The notes beneath the pieces are model-generated. The model had not been told where the DNA came from. It searched no databases and saw only the letters and a list, made by a program, of their open reading frames with translations. From a virus, in the IMG/VR virus record IMGVR_UViG_3300020457_001375, positions 1 through 28,485 of that record: DNA of 28,485 nt. One strand, written 5' to 3'. Every line of letters begins with the position of its first letter. Positions within the stretch are counted from its first letter, which is position 1. Shown here one piece after another: positions 20,389-28,485 of the stretch. The position numbers and the translations under genes were made by a program.

Positions 20389-21075
20389 GCAACAACTGCC
20401 ACTGGATTACAAAGTTTTCTAAAAAGAGTAGGTAACTCTGGTGGTATATCAGCATCCAATTTATACAGGTTCGATATACAACCATCTGAAAAACTGAACA
20501 AATATTTTACGGACAACATAGGTTTTGACAGTTCTAATCAAGACCTAGTGCTATTTTGTAATGAGATACAGTTGCCTGGCGTAACATACTCAGCAACTGA
20601 TGTTAAGTCAGTTCACAAGGGTATCACACAAAAGATAGCATCTGCCAAGGTATACAACGAATTAGATGTTAGTTTCTTCATGGATGCTGATTCAACACCA
20701 TTACTATTCTTCCGTGCATGGCAAGATTTTACAATGGGTACTAAGTCTACCAGTGGAGACTACGTAGGTGATTTTCCTACAGGTAGAACACAAGCATTTG
20801 CTATGAACTATTACAATGACTATGCATGTGAACTTGACATAGTAAAGTTAGAGAAGTATAATGAGAAATTAGCGAAGGAAAATAAGAAAGGCGAACCTAA
20901 GTATAGAGAATCTTGGAAAGCGAGACTATATAAAGCATACCCTTACACTGTCTCATCTATACCATATTCCGCAGGTCCTGCACAACTTGTCAAGGTCAGC
21001 GTTGGTTTTTACTATGAGTACAGTCAACTAGGACAATTACAACCACCCTTCCAAAATAGAGTTACTAGCAATTAA
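20386..21075 (+). CDS. Tail-tube-family protein (gp19/gp54-like), 229 aa
   Basis: A beta-rich protein of the tail-tube family. Segments: SNLYRFDIQPSEKLNKYFTD, VLFCNEIQLPGVTYSATDVK, ELDVSFFMDADSTPLLFFRA and a C-terminal YPYTVSSIPYSAGPAQLVKV strand, as in the T4 gp19 family. It is longer than gp19 (163) and lies at the head of a hub operon, so a tube-initiator role like gp54 is likely. The order tube, chaperone with frameshift, tape-measure-like protein is that of many myoviruses. A separate gp19 is expected elsewhere in the genome; that is inference. Confidence 0.7.
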   Translation: MATTATGLQSFLKRVGNSGGISASNLYRFDIQPSEKLNKYFTDNIGFDSSNQDLVLFCNEIQLPGVTYSATDVKSVHKGITQKIASAKVYNELDVSFFMDADSTPLLFFRAWQDFTMGTKSTSGDYVGDFPTGRTQAFAMNYYNDYACELDIVKLEKYNEKLAKENKKGEPKYRESWKARLYKAYPYTVSSIPYSAGPAQLVKVSVGFYYEYSQLGQLQPPFQNRVTSN

Positions 21076-21078
21076 ATT

Positions 21079-21780
21079 ATGCCATTACCTGAAATTGTTA
21101 CGCCAACGTATACGTTGACGGTGCCTTCTACAAAAAAGAAACTGAAGTACAGACCATTCCTTGTTAAGGAACAGAAAGTATTGATACTAGCATTAGAGAA
21201 CAAAGACCAAGAACAGATACTTGATGCAGTTATTACAGTATTAAAAAATTGTATAATAACTAAGACTAAAATAGAGGATTTATCCTTATTTGATTTAGAA
21301 TTTATATTCTTACAGATACGTGCTAGGTCAATCAGTGAAGAAATTGAACTAAAGGTTACCTGTGCAGATGATGGTCAAACAGAAGTTGATGTACGATTCA
21401 TGGTAGATGATGTTAATGTTCACTTTCCTAAAGGACATGAGAGACTCATTGATTTGACTGATGAAATCAAAGTAGAGATGAGATATCCAGACCTAGAATA
21501 CTTCTCCACAGTAAACTTTGGTGACGCTGCAAAGATAGACCCATATGAATTAGTAGGCAAGTGCATCAAGAGAGTATATGTAGGAGAGGATGCCAACGAT
21601 GATTTTACTGCAGAAGAAGCAAAAGAATGGGTTGAGAAACTTACAAGTGAACAGTTTGATAAGATACAGAACTTCTTTAACACCATGCCTACATTACGCC
21701 ACGAAATAAAAGTCAAGAATCCTAAGACAAAGGTAACCAATCCTGTAGTCATAGAGGGTCTTGCTGATTTTTTCGCATAG
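21079..21780 (+). CDS. gp26: Baseplate hub / tail-assembly chaperone gp26, 233 aa
   Basis: A T4 gp26-type baseplate protein. It starts MPLPEIVTPTYTLTVPSTKK and has the signature KYRPFLVKEQKVLILALENK, then CIITKTKIEDLSLFDLEFIF and IRARSISEEIELKVTC, with C-terminal helices. The order next to a tape-measure-like gene fits a tail-assembly chaperone. It ends ADFFA-stop, and the last codons carry a perfect slippery site (T-TTT-TTC) followed by a hairpin, so a minority of ribosomes may shift -1 to make a 296-residue fusion (see 21768-21968). The start lies three bases after the upstream stop. Confidence 0.9.
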   Translation: MPLPEIVTPTYTLTVPSTKKKLKYRPFLVKEQKVLILALENKDQEQILDAVITVLKNCIITKTKIEDLSLFDLEFIFLQIRARSISEEIELKVTCADDGQTEVDVRFMVDDVNVHFPKGHERLIDLTDEIKVEMRYPDLEYFSTVNFGDAAKIDPYELVGKCIKRVYVGEDANDDFTAEEAKEWVEKLTSEQFDKIQNFFNTMPTLRHEIKVKNPKTKVTNPVVIEGLADFFA

Positions 21781-21798
21781 CCCTCTTCCATGAGGGCT
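21768..21798 (+). promoter_or_regulatory. Predicted -1 ribosomal frameshift signal in gp26
   Basis: The slippery heptamer T-TTT-TTC (21768-21774) is in the gp26 reading frame. After a spacer of four to five bases comes a seven-pair hairpin, AGCCCTC (21779-21785) / GAGGGCT (21792-21798), that contains the gp26 stop codon. The -1 frame is open from here to 21968. Confidence 0.8.
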
Positions 21799-21968
21799 TG
21801 ATGACTTTTTATCAAACCAATTTTTCTCTTGTTCAGCACCATAAATACTCTTTGACTGATATAGAAAATATGATTCCATGGGAACGAGATGTATACGTGA
21901 ATTTGTTATCTGCTCATCTACAAAAAGAAAGAGAGCAACTAGAAGAACACAAACGTAAACGACGCTAA
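21774..21968 (+). CDS. Frameshift extension of gp26 (64 codons), GT-like chaperone domain
   Basis: Reading -1 after the slippery site gives RIALFHEGLMTFYQTNF, then a helical part (YSLTDIENMIPWERDVYVNL) and a charged tail (KEREQLEEHKRKRR). The IPWERDVYV motif resembles the T-type domain of tail-assembly chaperones in other tailed phages. The fusion would be 232 plus 64, or 296 residues. A separate 32-residue product from ATG 21870 is possible through the late promoter at 21840, but it would lose half of the coherent frame. The stop overlaps the next start (TAATG). Confidence 0.72.
   Translation, partial: RIALFHEGLMTFYQTNFSLVQHHKYSLTDIENMIPWERDVYVNLLSAHLQKEREQLEEHKRKRR
21840..21847 (+). promoter_or_regulatory. 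Possible late promoter inside the frameshift extension
   Basis: CATAAATA, 23 bases before ATG 21870 and about 120 before ATG 21968. It could drive the 728-residue gene, or it may be a coding coincidence (it encodes HKY in the extension frame). Confidence 0.5.
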
Positions 21969-24154
21969 TGTCATCTGAAATACACATAGACTCAGAAGTC
22001 CTCACCGCTGTAAGCGATGGGTTCTCTGCTGCTATGGAAAATTTCATAGAGACAGACTTTCAGTATTTTCAATATTTAAGAAACAGACAGAGATATTACG
22101 TAGGCGGTAGGTCAGAAGAAGTAAAGACAGTTAACCCTGCAACAAAATTTTTCGAGAAAAAACCAAAAGCAAAAGAAGGGGGTAGGAGACCAAATGGAAG
22201 ACCTTTTAATATTCCAATAGGTGTACCATCAAGGGTACCATTTGATATACCATCAATTGCAATTCCAGAAAGGAAACCCGTAACTGTCGATGATCCAGCA
22301 AATGATATTAAAGATTTCATACGTCAACCACAACCAGAGGATGTAAATGTAGGTGTACCAGAGACACAACCACAACCTGTAACGCCTGACGTAACAACAC
22401 CGTTGCCTGGTGAAATTAATAATGAAGTAGAGATTCCAAATTTTGTAGTCCCAGAAAAGAAGACAGAGGATGTATACCAAGGACCTAACTTAGGAGATAG
22501 AATTCTTGAAGGTATTGGAACTAACCTTCAGAATGCTCTAGGTTTTTCTCTTGCAGCTGGTTTAGTTGGATTTGAATTAATCAAAACGTTGGGAAGGGGT
22601 CTCTTACCAGGTTATGCAAAAGGTGGTATAGTCCGAACTCCAACAAAGGCGTTGATAGGTGAAGCAGGTCCTGAAGTCGTAATCCCGATGGGATTGTTTG
22701 GTCAAGTCATAGAGGCGGTTTATAGAGAAGGTGCATCTGCACTTATATCATCATCTATGGGTTTCCTTGCTAAGTTGCCATCATCGACAGCAAAAGCAAC
22801 TGTACTTGCAGAAGCAAATAGATTGAAAGGTATCTTTGGTATCTCTAAGATGGAGGTACCAGAGGGAGATTTAGGACTTAAATCACCTCTAGCACCTATA
22901 AAAGTAGGTGGCAGCGGTAATGCTGCAGTATTTGTAGGTGCACCAAAACAAGAGCAAGGTGGTGGTGGAGGAGGTGGACTCCCTAGATTTATAAGAAAAG
23001 CACTAGCGAAAGCATTTAAGAAAGGTTGGAAAGCACTAAGAAAAACACCTGTAGGTAAGTTTATCAGACGAGGTAGAATTGCTGCAAAGAAAGCAAGGAA
23101 AGCAATAGGTAAAACTATATCAAAGGTAGGTAGTAAAGTAGGTAGAAAAGGTGCAGCAAAAGCAGCACAGAAGGGTGGTTTAAAATTAGCAGGAAAGATT
23201 GGTGCTAAAGGACTAGGTGCACTACCTTTAGTAGGAAATGTATTTGACTTGGCATTTGCAGCAAAAAGATTTGCTGATGGTGATGCAGTTGGTGGTTTAT
23301 TATCATTAGGAAGTGCGATACCTGTATTAGGATGGGGTGTTGCAGCATTAGATGTTGCTAGAACTACTGGTGCATTTGATGGAGGACCTTTTGGTAGAAA
23401 GTCAAAAGACCAGAAGAAAGTAGATGCAACAAAGTTTGCGTCTAACACAAAAACTGAGATACAAACACCTGATCCTACACGTGGTGGCAGTATCATACTT
23501 AACCCATCTACCATGAAGGCATGGTCAAGAGCAGTAGCAGCTGCAGCAAAAGATGGCATAGACCTTACACAGGCAGTTACTTCATCATATAGAAGTCCTG
23601 CTGATCAACAAGCATTGATTGATAGAGCAGCAGCGGGTGATCCAAACGTAATGACTCCTGCACCTGTAGGAAAATCACCACATGGTCAAGGTTGGGCGAT
23701 AGATATTAACTTCTATTCTCCTGCTAATGAGTGGATGAGGAACAATGGTGGTAAGTATGGTTTCAAATGGCAAGGTGAGAACGACCCCGTACACTTTGAT
23801 TTCTGGAATAATGAACCAAATGATAAGTGGTTGCAACCTGGCAATAGAGATTGGATACCAAACGCTACTGACCCACAAGATAAGTCAAGTTCTAGTTTAG
23901 TTACTAATGAGTTAATGGCAAAAGCACCTGACATTAGTGGCGGTAGAGAAATATTAAATGACACTCCTGTTACTCAAGGTGGTAAAATGTTTGGCGAGAC
24001 TGGTGAGGTCGTGCGGTTGCCAGTTCCTATACCCATACCAAAAGCAATACCAATTATGGTTGGTGGTGTAAATAGTGATGATGGTAGAAGTCATCTTATT
24101 ATTGATGTATTCGGTAAAGGTACTAAGACTTCTCGCGAGGTAGTTAGCGTATGA
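21968..24154 (+). CDS. Tape-measure/hub-like structural protein with M15 peptidase domain, 728 aa
   Basis: Layout: residues 1-60 helical; 60-170 Pro-rich linker; a hydrophobic part (about 185-215); YAKGGIVRTPTKALIGEAGP continuing EVVIPM (218-241), a motif typical of tail tape-measure proteins; a Gly run (327-335) and a Lys/Arg/Ala-rich segment (336-400); then an M15-type peptidase domain with YRS (541), SPHGQGWAIDI (H572, D579) and DPVHFDF (D606, H609). These are the zinc ligands and base of L-Ala-D-Glu or D-Ala-D-Ala peptidases, so it probably opens the host wall at DNA entry. It follows the frameshift chaperone, the normal tape-measure place. Coupled by TAATG and ATGA. Confidence 0.82.
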   Translation: MSSEIHIDSEVLTAVSDGFSAAMENFIETDFQYFQYLRNRQRYYVGGRSEEVKTVNPATKFFEKKPKAKEGGRRPNGRPFNIPIGVPSRVPFDIPSIAIPERKPVTVDDPANDIKDFIRQPQPEDVNVGVPETQPQPVTPDVTTPLPGEINNEVEIPNFVVPEKKTEDVYQGPNLGDRILEGIGTNLQNALGFSLAAGLVGFELIKTLGRGLLPGYAKGGIVRTPTKALIGEAGPEVVIPMGLFGQVIEAVYREGASALISSSMGFLAKLPSSTAKATVLAEANRLKGIFGISKMEVPEGDLGLKSPLAPIKVGGSGNAAVFVGAPKQEQGGGGGGGLPRFIRKALAKAFKKGWKALRKTPVGKFIRRGRIAAKKARKAIGKTISKVGSKVGRKGAAKAAQKGGLKLAGKIGAKGLGALPLVGNVFDLAFAAKRFADGDAVGGLLSLGSAIPVLGWGVAALDVARTTGAFDGGPFGRKSKDQKKVDATKFASNTKTEIQTPDPTRGGSIILNPSTMKAWSRAVAAAAKDGIDLTQAVTSSYRSPADQQALIDRAAAGDPNVMTPAPVGKSPHGQGWAIDINFYSPANEWMRNNGGKYGFKWQGENDPVHFDFWNNEPNDKWLQPGNRDWIPNATDPQDKSSSSLVTNELMAKAPDISGGREILNDTPVTQGGKMFGETGEVVRLPVPIPIPKAIPIMVGGVNSDDGRSHLIIDVFGKGTKTSREVVSV

Positions 24155-25503
24155 ACTTAGCAGTTCTCGTAGAAAATATTAGAGGTCTTAGCAATCTATT
24201 AAACAATAGAACTGCTATGATGAAAATGATGTACAGGCAAGATGTACGTCAAGATTTCTTGATGAAAGAAAAATTACAAGAATTAGATGATACAGGTGGT
24301 GTACAAGTACAACCGATTGCATCGCCAGGTGTAGATTTAAGTCCTGTCAATGATCTTGTACCTAACGTAGTACAGAAAAAAGAATCGTCAGGTGACTTAG
24401 TAAAGGCACAGACTGGTTTGCTTGGTGGTGCTGACGTCAGCGGTGCACTTAATATATCTGCAACTAGTTTAGGTTCTGAACCCATGGGAGATAATCCGAA
24501 GGGACAAGACTTAGAGGAATCTGGTATTACAGGAACGATAGAAAAGAATCCAGTAAAACAGATAGAGGATGATTTTGGTGTAGATGAGAAGATGAAAAAA
24601 GCACTTGCTGAAGCAATGGCATTGCCAGTAAAAGCAGCAGCAGTGTCACTTGTTGACTTGATGAGTAAGATACCTCCTGCAGGAGAAGCATCTGCAACTG
24701 CTATCACGAGAAACATAGAGTCTGTTACTAAGTCATTTAAACTAGCACCTGTCAATTATGAGTTTGGAGAAGATGCAAATAAGATGGATGATGGTGACGC
24801 TAGTGGAGAAGATGGAGATAAAGGATATGATACATTCTTAGAACAACTAGTAGCACTAGGAGTTAATGCTGCTGGTGGTGCTGGTATTGTTGACATGAGC
24901 GGAAACAAATCTGCTGGTGGTAAAATAGTACCTAGTCAAGGTGACCCGATAGTCGGCACTGGTAATAGACCACCATATACAGGAACTGCTGATGGCATAG
25001 GTCTTGGTGATGGTAGTGGAAGAGCTATGCAACCTATTAAGAAGAGAAAACCAAATCTTAAGAGTGCACTTGCAATGACACCACTAGGTATGTCATTCAT
25101 GGCGGGTAAGAAAGTTCTTGAAGGTGCAAAATCATTCTCAAAAACACAAGCGTTCAGCAATATAACGAACGTAGGTAAGAAAGCATTCAATATGACACCT
25201 ATGGGTATGATGGCAAACATGGGTATGAAAGGATTTGGTGCCATATCTAATATTTTCAACTCTAATGGTGATAAGAAAACAGACATCAATGAACTAACTA
25301 ACAATGTAATAGAAGGAAACAGAGAGAAAAGAGATGCGGCCACAGAAATAGACGGTGGTGAATTAGCAGCAAAAATGTCTGAAATTCCTACAATGATGCC
25401 ACCTCCTATAGGTGGAGAAAAATCAGATGGTGGTGGTCTTACCATACCTAAAATAATCGAGTCTCCATACTTTGTGGAGTATAACAAAACGTCTCAATTC
25501 TAA
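24151..25503 (+). CDS. Structural protein of the tail/hub region, 450 aa
   Basis: Not assigned to a family. Residues 1-50 are helical (MNLAVLVENIRGLSNLLNNR), followed by an acidic, Gly/Ser-rich middle (80-150), hydrophobic helices (KKALAEAMALPVKAAAVSL), an acidic Gly/Asp stretch (205-225), then two similar units, ALAMTPLGMSFMAGKKVLEG and AFNMTPMGMMANMGMKGFGA, near 310-370, and a Pro-rich end. The pattern suggests a tape-measure or hub accessory partner of the preceding gene. It is coupled to both neighbours (ATGA, TAATG). Confidence 0.65.
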   Translation: MNLAVLVENIRGLSNLLNNRTAMMKMMYRQDVRQDFLMKEKLQELDDTGGVQVQPIASPGVDLSPVNDLVPNVVQKKESSGDLVKAQTGLLGGADVSGALNISATSLGSEPMGDNPKGQDLEESGITGTIEKNPVKQIEDDFGVDEKMKKALAEAMALPVKAAAVSLVDLMSKIPPAGEASATAITRNIESVTKSFKLAPVNYEFGEDANKMDDGDASGEDGDKGYDTFLEQLVALGVNAAGGAGIVDMSGNKSAGGKIVPSQGDPIVGTGNRPPYTGTADGIGLGDGSGRAMQPIKKRKPNLKSALAMTPLGMSFMAGKKVLEGAKSFSKTQAFSNITNVGKKAFNMTPMGMMANMGMKGFGAISNIFNSNGDKKTDINELTNNVIEGNREKRDAATEIDGGELAAKMSEIPTMMPPPIGGEKSDGGGLTIPKIIESPYFVEYNKTSQF

Positions 25504-26747
25504 TGAAAACACAAAATAATTTTAGATTAATAAGTATGATCATCACTGTAGGCGACAAAGAAGTCGCAATACAGATGGGGCAAGTTTTGTATATTAAGTA
25601 TACTGAGGACATCCAATCTGCAACTAAGAGGATGGAGATACAGATAACTGACTCACAGACTGGTATATGTTCTGCCCTTAGAGGTATGGAACGTGTATAT
25701 ATTGAAATTGCTGACAGTAAAGATAATCTAATCGGTGGTTACTATACTGTATATGACATACAGGACAGAGTTACCAGTGGTATATTGTCTAAGGCAACAT
25801 TAATGCTGTGTACACCTGACTTTATAAACAATGCTGCTATTAAGTTATCAAAGAAGTTTGGTACAAAGGGTGCACATAAAACAATTGACAAGATAGTCAC
25901 AGAGGATATATTGGAAGGCGTATTGCAGACTGCTGTTACTGTAGACCCAGTAAACATTGAGACCACATTTAATAAGTATTCATTTGTGTCGCCATACTGG
26001 TGTCCATTCACAATCATATCGTGGTTAGCAAGTAAATCTATACCAGTAAAAGGTTCTGGTGCATCTGCTAGTGCAGGATTTGCATTCTATGAGAATGCCA
26101 GAGGATATAATTTTAAATCATTTGATAGTTACGCTGCAGAACAAACTACCAAGACATTCATAGTTGGTTCAGAACCAAAAGAAAACAAGGATATTGATGA
26201 AGATAACGTTATATTGACAAAGAGTATGAGGGTTGTATCTACAACAGATGTGCTCAAAGGTTTGAACATAGGTTCTTATGCTAGTAGGGTGATGACATTA
26301 GACCTTGCTGACATGAAATATGAAGAATTTGAATTTAACATCAATAAATACTATGACAAAGTGGACTTACTAAACAAAGCATCCAAACCAAAATACTTTG
26401 AAGGTTTTACAGGTAAGACTGCTGCAACACGTATCATGTCTAAGATTGTAGACACAGCACTATTCTCAACAGGAACCCATACAAAGGGATTGACAAAGCA
26501 ACTTTCACAATCATCTTTAAGGGAAAAATTATTTTACAATAAAATTGTCGAAATAGATTACATTGGTATGTTTGACGTTACCGTTGGTGATGTAGTACAA
26601 TTAGATGTATACAAGGGTAAAGAAAGAGAGTATGATGAACAGAACAGTGGTAAATATGTTATTGGTAAAGTAGAGAGAACATTCCAAAGTGGAAACGATA
26701 TGATGGGAACACAACTTAAATTAATTACTGACTCACCTGGTGCATAA
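25503..26747 (+). CDS. Baseplate hub protein, gp27-like, 414 aa
   Basis: A beta-rich protein (RLISMIITVGDKEVAIQMGQ, then VLYIKYTEDIQSATKRMEIQ) in which paired strands of this type fit the T4 gp27 torus. The middle PYWCPFTIISWLASKSIPVK (residues 160-179), and a C-terminal IGMFDVTVGDVVQLDVYKGK strand plus GKYVIGKVERTF, resemble the gp27 and related hub proteins. Length is close to T4 gp27 (391). It lies directly before gp5, its partner in the T4 hub. The call rests on fold pattern and position. Confidence 0.72.
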   Translation: MKTQNNFRLISMIITVGDKEVAIQMGQVLYIKYTEDIQSATKRMEIQITDSQTGICSALRGMERVYIEIADSKDNLIGGYYTVYDIQDRVTSGILSKATLMLCTPDFINNAAIKLSKKFGTKGAHKTIDKIVTEDILEGVLQTAVTVDPVNIETTFNKYSFVSPYWCPFTIISWLASKSIPVKGSGASASAGFAFYENARGYNFKSFDSYAAEQTTKTFIVGSEPKENKDIDEDNVILTKSMRVVSTTDVLKGLNIGSYASRVMTLDLADMKYEEFEFNINKYYDKVDLLNKASKPKYFEGFTGKTAATRIMSKIVDTALFSTGTHTKGLTKQLSQSSLREKLFYNKIVEIDYIGMFDVTVGDVVQLDVYKGKEREYDEQNSGKYVIGKVERTFQSGNDMMGTQLKLITDSPGA

Positions 26748-28485
26748 TGTACGAATCAACTGCTAATTTTATAGGAAAAGACGGGTTCAATTGGTGGATT
26801 GGACAAGTGGAGAACGATGGTCACGGGTCGTATGATGTCGAGACTAAAGAGTTTGTTGAGGGCGATTATGACTGGAGTAATAAAGTCAAGGTTAGAATTG
26901 TAGGATACCACAACGATAGCAGAGTAGAGTTGCCTACTGAAGAGTTGCCATGGGCACAAGTAATAATGCCACCAATATATGCACAAAGGTCAGGTATTGG
27001 TTCAATACATCAACTACAGATAAACAGTTGGGTAATAGGTTTCTTCATGGATGGTGCTTCTGCACAGATACCTATTGTTATGGGTTCTCTGACTGACGAA
27101 AATCCTACTGTGGGATATGGTACAAAAGATGGAAGTGATAAAGGATTTGCACAACTCGCTGCTAGAGAATATGATGAAAGACATCACGTCACTACAGGTA
27201 GTGGTGCACCGAATACTGGTGACAATATAGAGACTGATAAAGAAACAAATATTGATAAGAAGAAAGAGAAAGTAGAATTAGACGAGGATACTATTGATGA
27301 CAATAATAAGAGTCATCAGCAATTTATAACTGAGTCTGAGTCTGGTGAAATAGCAAACAATGCTAAACTTGTTACAGTACATGTAGGTAATGGTAAGTGT
27401 GGTTCTGAGGTCGCTACTAAACTAGAGGCACCATTGGCAGAGTTTATGAAATTTGCTCGTGGTATAGAACAGAATGATATAAATGAGTTCATTGACAAAG
27501 CAACAGGTAAGGTAGTTGATTTAGACTTAGAAATTAGTAGAGTATCAGAAAGAATAGGGTCTAAGTTACGTGGACTGACTGCTAACATTAAGGGCGTGGT
27601 CATGGAAGAGACTAACAAACTTATACAAGATGGTCTGGACAAAATCAACATACCTAATCCAGATTTGGATGTTGCAGTTAAAGACCAACTTAAAAATGTT
27701 GGTGATTTGGTCTCATGTCTATTCAAACAAATAGTTGGTGAACTTGGAGACTTTATCAAAGGGTTGTTAAAAGACCTAATAGAGAACGTACTAGACACTT
27801 CATTATGTCTTGTTCAAAATATCTTGGGTGATATTATGAGTGAGATAATGAACAAGGTCAATGGTGCATTAGGTATACTTAAAGGTGTAGCGGGTGCAAT
27901 CAAAGGTGCAGCATCAAAGATACAAGCAATACTTAATAAGGTAGGAGATTTTATAGATTTATTCTGCGATGGTGCACTATCATGTGCTATCGGTGCATCT
28001 GTATTTGAAACTGGTGTAGGTCCTAAGAAGAAGGGTAACGATGCAAAAGAAGCAGCAACATCACAGTATGCATTCAAACCACCAAACTCAGGAACTGTAG
28101 TTGGTAACGGTAAACCTAAGAACGGTTTCGTTCCATTCTTAGATAAGTCTGGTGTTAAGAAGGTATTTGATACTACAACTGGTACACTAGTAGATTTGAA
28201 TTCTGCTGCTGGTAAGGCATCAGGGTTATCCGATAAGTCATTTGATACAAGAGGACCTCTAGAGAAGTTTGAAGACATTAACTTCTATGATTCAAATGGA
28301 AAACCATCAATGGCAGCACTACAATGTAATAGTGCTAACCTTAACAGGAAACCATGCTTCCCAGAATTAGTTTGGGAGAATCTAAAATCTACATCACCAG
28401 TAAAAGCTATAGCAATTGTAGATGATATAGGTCAGATGCTTGGCGTATTGATGAGAAAGAAAGGTTCTAACGTCAACAGAGAAGC
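26747..28485 (+). CDS. gp5: Baseplate hub spike protein gp5, N-terminal part (cut by window end)
   Basis: 579 codons are visible and the frame is still open at the window end. Residues 1-130 match the gp5 OB-fold: NWWIGQVENDG, WSNKVKVRIVGYHNDSRVEL, ELPWAQVIMPPIYAQRSGIG and IGFFMDGASAQIPIVMGSLT. Next come an acidic/Lys linker (150-190) and long amphipathic helices (about 230-420). No T4-lysozyme catalytic pattern is seen, so this gp5 seems to lack the lysozyme domain; wall cutting may fall to the M15 domain of the 728-residue protein. It is coupled to the gp27-like gene by TAATG. Confidence 0.85.
   Translation, partial: MYESTANFIGKDGFNWWIGQVENDGHGSYDVETKEFVEGDYDWSNKVKVRIVGYHNDSRVELPTEELPWAQVIMPPIYAQRSGIGSIHQLQINSWVIGFFMDGASAQIPIVMGSLTDENPTVGYGTKDGSDKGFAQLAAREYDERHHVTTGSGAPNTGDNIETDKETNIDKKKEKVELDEDTIDDNNKSHQQFITESESGEIANNAKLVTVHVGNGKCGSEVATKLEAPLAEFMKFARGIEQNDINEFIDKATGKVVDLDLEISRVSERIGSKLRGLTANIKGVVMEETNKLIQDGLDKINIPNPDLDVAVKDQLKNVGDLVSCLFKQIVGELGDFIKGLLKDLIENVLDTSLCLVQNILGDIMSEIMNKVNGALGILKGVAGAIKGAASKIQAILNKVGDFIDLFCDGALSCAIGASVFETGVGPKKKGNDAKEAATSQYAFKPPNSGTVVGNGKPKNGFVPFLDKSGVKKVFDTTTGTLVDLNSAAGKASGLSDKSFDTRGPLEKFEDINFYDSNGKPSMAALQCNSANLNRKPCFPELVWENLKSTSPVKAIAIVDDIGQMLGVLMRKKGSNVNRE

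Noticed and set aside
20355-20519. Longer start for gp4
   Set aside because: It would run through both late promoters and the divergent gene; the ATG at 20354 matches T4 gp4.
21779-21798. Hairpin at the gp26 stop as a transcription terminator
   Set aside because: The T run is short and about nine bases away, while the slippery site and open -1 frame fit a frameshift better.
22720-23559. Long minus-strand open frame (279 codons) inside the 728-residue gene
   Set aside because: It is Ala/Phe/Pro-rich with no domain pattern and mirrors the strong plus-strand protein, whose motifs are clear.
24936-25487. Minus-strand frame of 183 codons
   Set aside because: Complement of the 450-residue structural gene, with hydrophobic, Ser/Pro-rich low complexity.
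27316-28278. Minus-strand frames inside gp5
   Set aside because: Serine-rich shadow frames opposite a clear gp5 reading frame.
1-28485. tRNA genes, CRISPR arrays, insertion sequences, attachment sites
   Set aside because: None recognised by eye; a covariance-model tRNA scan would settle the first point.

Overview
The window is a piece of a T4-like cyanophage genome (a marine myovirus of Prochlorococcus or Synechococcus). The evidence is an AT-rich, almost gap-free genome with genes overlapping at ATGA or TAATG, a T4 replication and late-transcription set (gp32, gp59, gp33), T4 baseplate and head proteins (gp4, gp53, gp48-like, gp26, gp27-like, gp5), T4-type late promoters (NATAAATA), and a large set of cyanobacterial metabolic genes. 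The phage-type bilin reductase PebS and the low GC lean towards a Prochlorococcus host; this is an inference.

Layout. 1-1540: the end of psbA, then psbD, each with a hairpin terminator. 1555-5740: a dense block of small, mostly unknown genes, many with one membrane segment. It opens with a perfect TTGACA-N17-TATAAT promoter, contains an intact ndhI (NDH-1 subunit I, all eight cluster cysteines) and ends with a thermonuclease. 5742-6683: cp12 and talC behind a late promoter. 6692-7271: a beta-barrel outer-membrane-like protein with a long structured leader. 7273-10854: a multi-pass permease, glutaredoxin and small hypothetical genes. 10706-14214: thyX, phoH, a RecB-like nuclease, gp33, gp59 and a DUF1825-like gene. 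14216-14380: a lone minus-strand small gene. 14508-17548: speD, a DUF4385-like gene, two small membrane proteins, pebS and gp32. 17599-20354: a minus-strand operon (gp4, an unknown, gp48-like, gp53). 20386-28485: a plus-strand tail and baseplate operon (tube-like, gp26 with a probable -1 frameshift extension, a tape-measure/hub-like protein with an M15 peptidase domain, a structural protein, gp27-like, and gp5 cut by the window edge).

How the genes fit together. The metabolic genes point to the usual cyanophage strategy: keep photosystem II running (psbA, psbD), block the Calvin cycle (cp12) and push carbon through the pentose phosphate pathway (talC) to feed nucleotide synthesis (thyX). ndhI adds a link to NDH-1 cyclic electron flow, and pebS to bilin pigments. 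Two promoter classes can be read: host-like early promoters, often TGC-TATNAT, that give very short leaders without a Shine-Dalgarno, and late NATAAATA promoters. The most notable points are a textbook -1 frameshift signal in the gp26 tail-chaperone gene, a divergent late-promoter pair in which each promoter contains the other gene's start codon, the phage ndhI, and a repeated AT-rich intergenic element. No tRNA, rRNA, CRISPR array, insertion sequence or attachment site was recognised, and no stretch over 300 bases lacks a gene.
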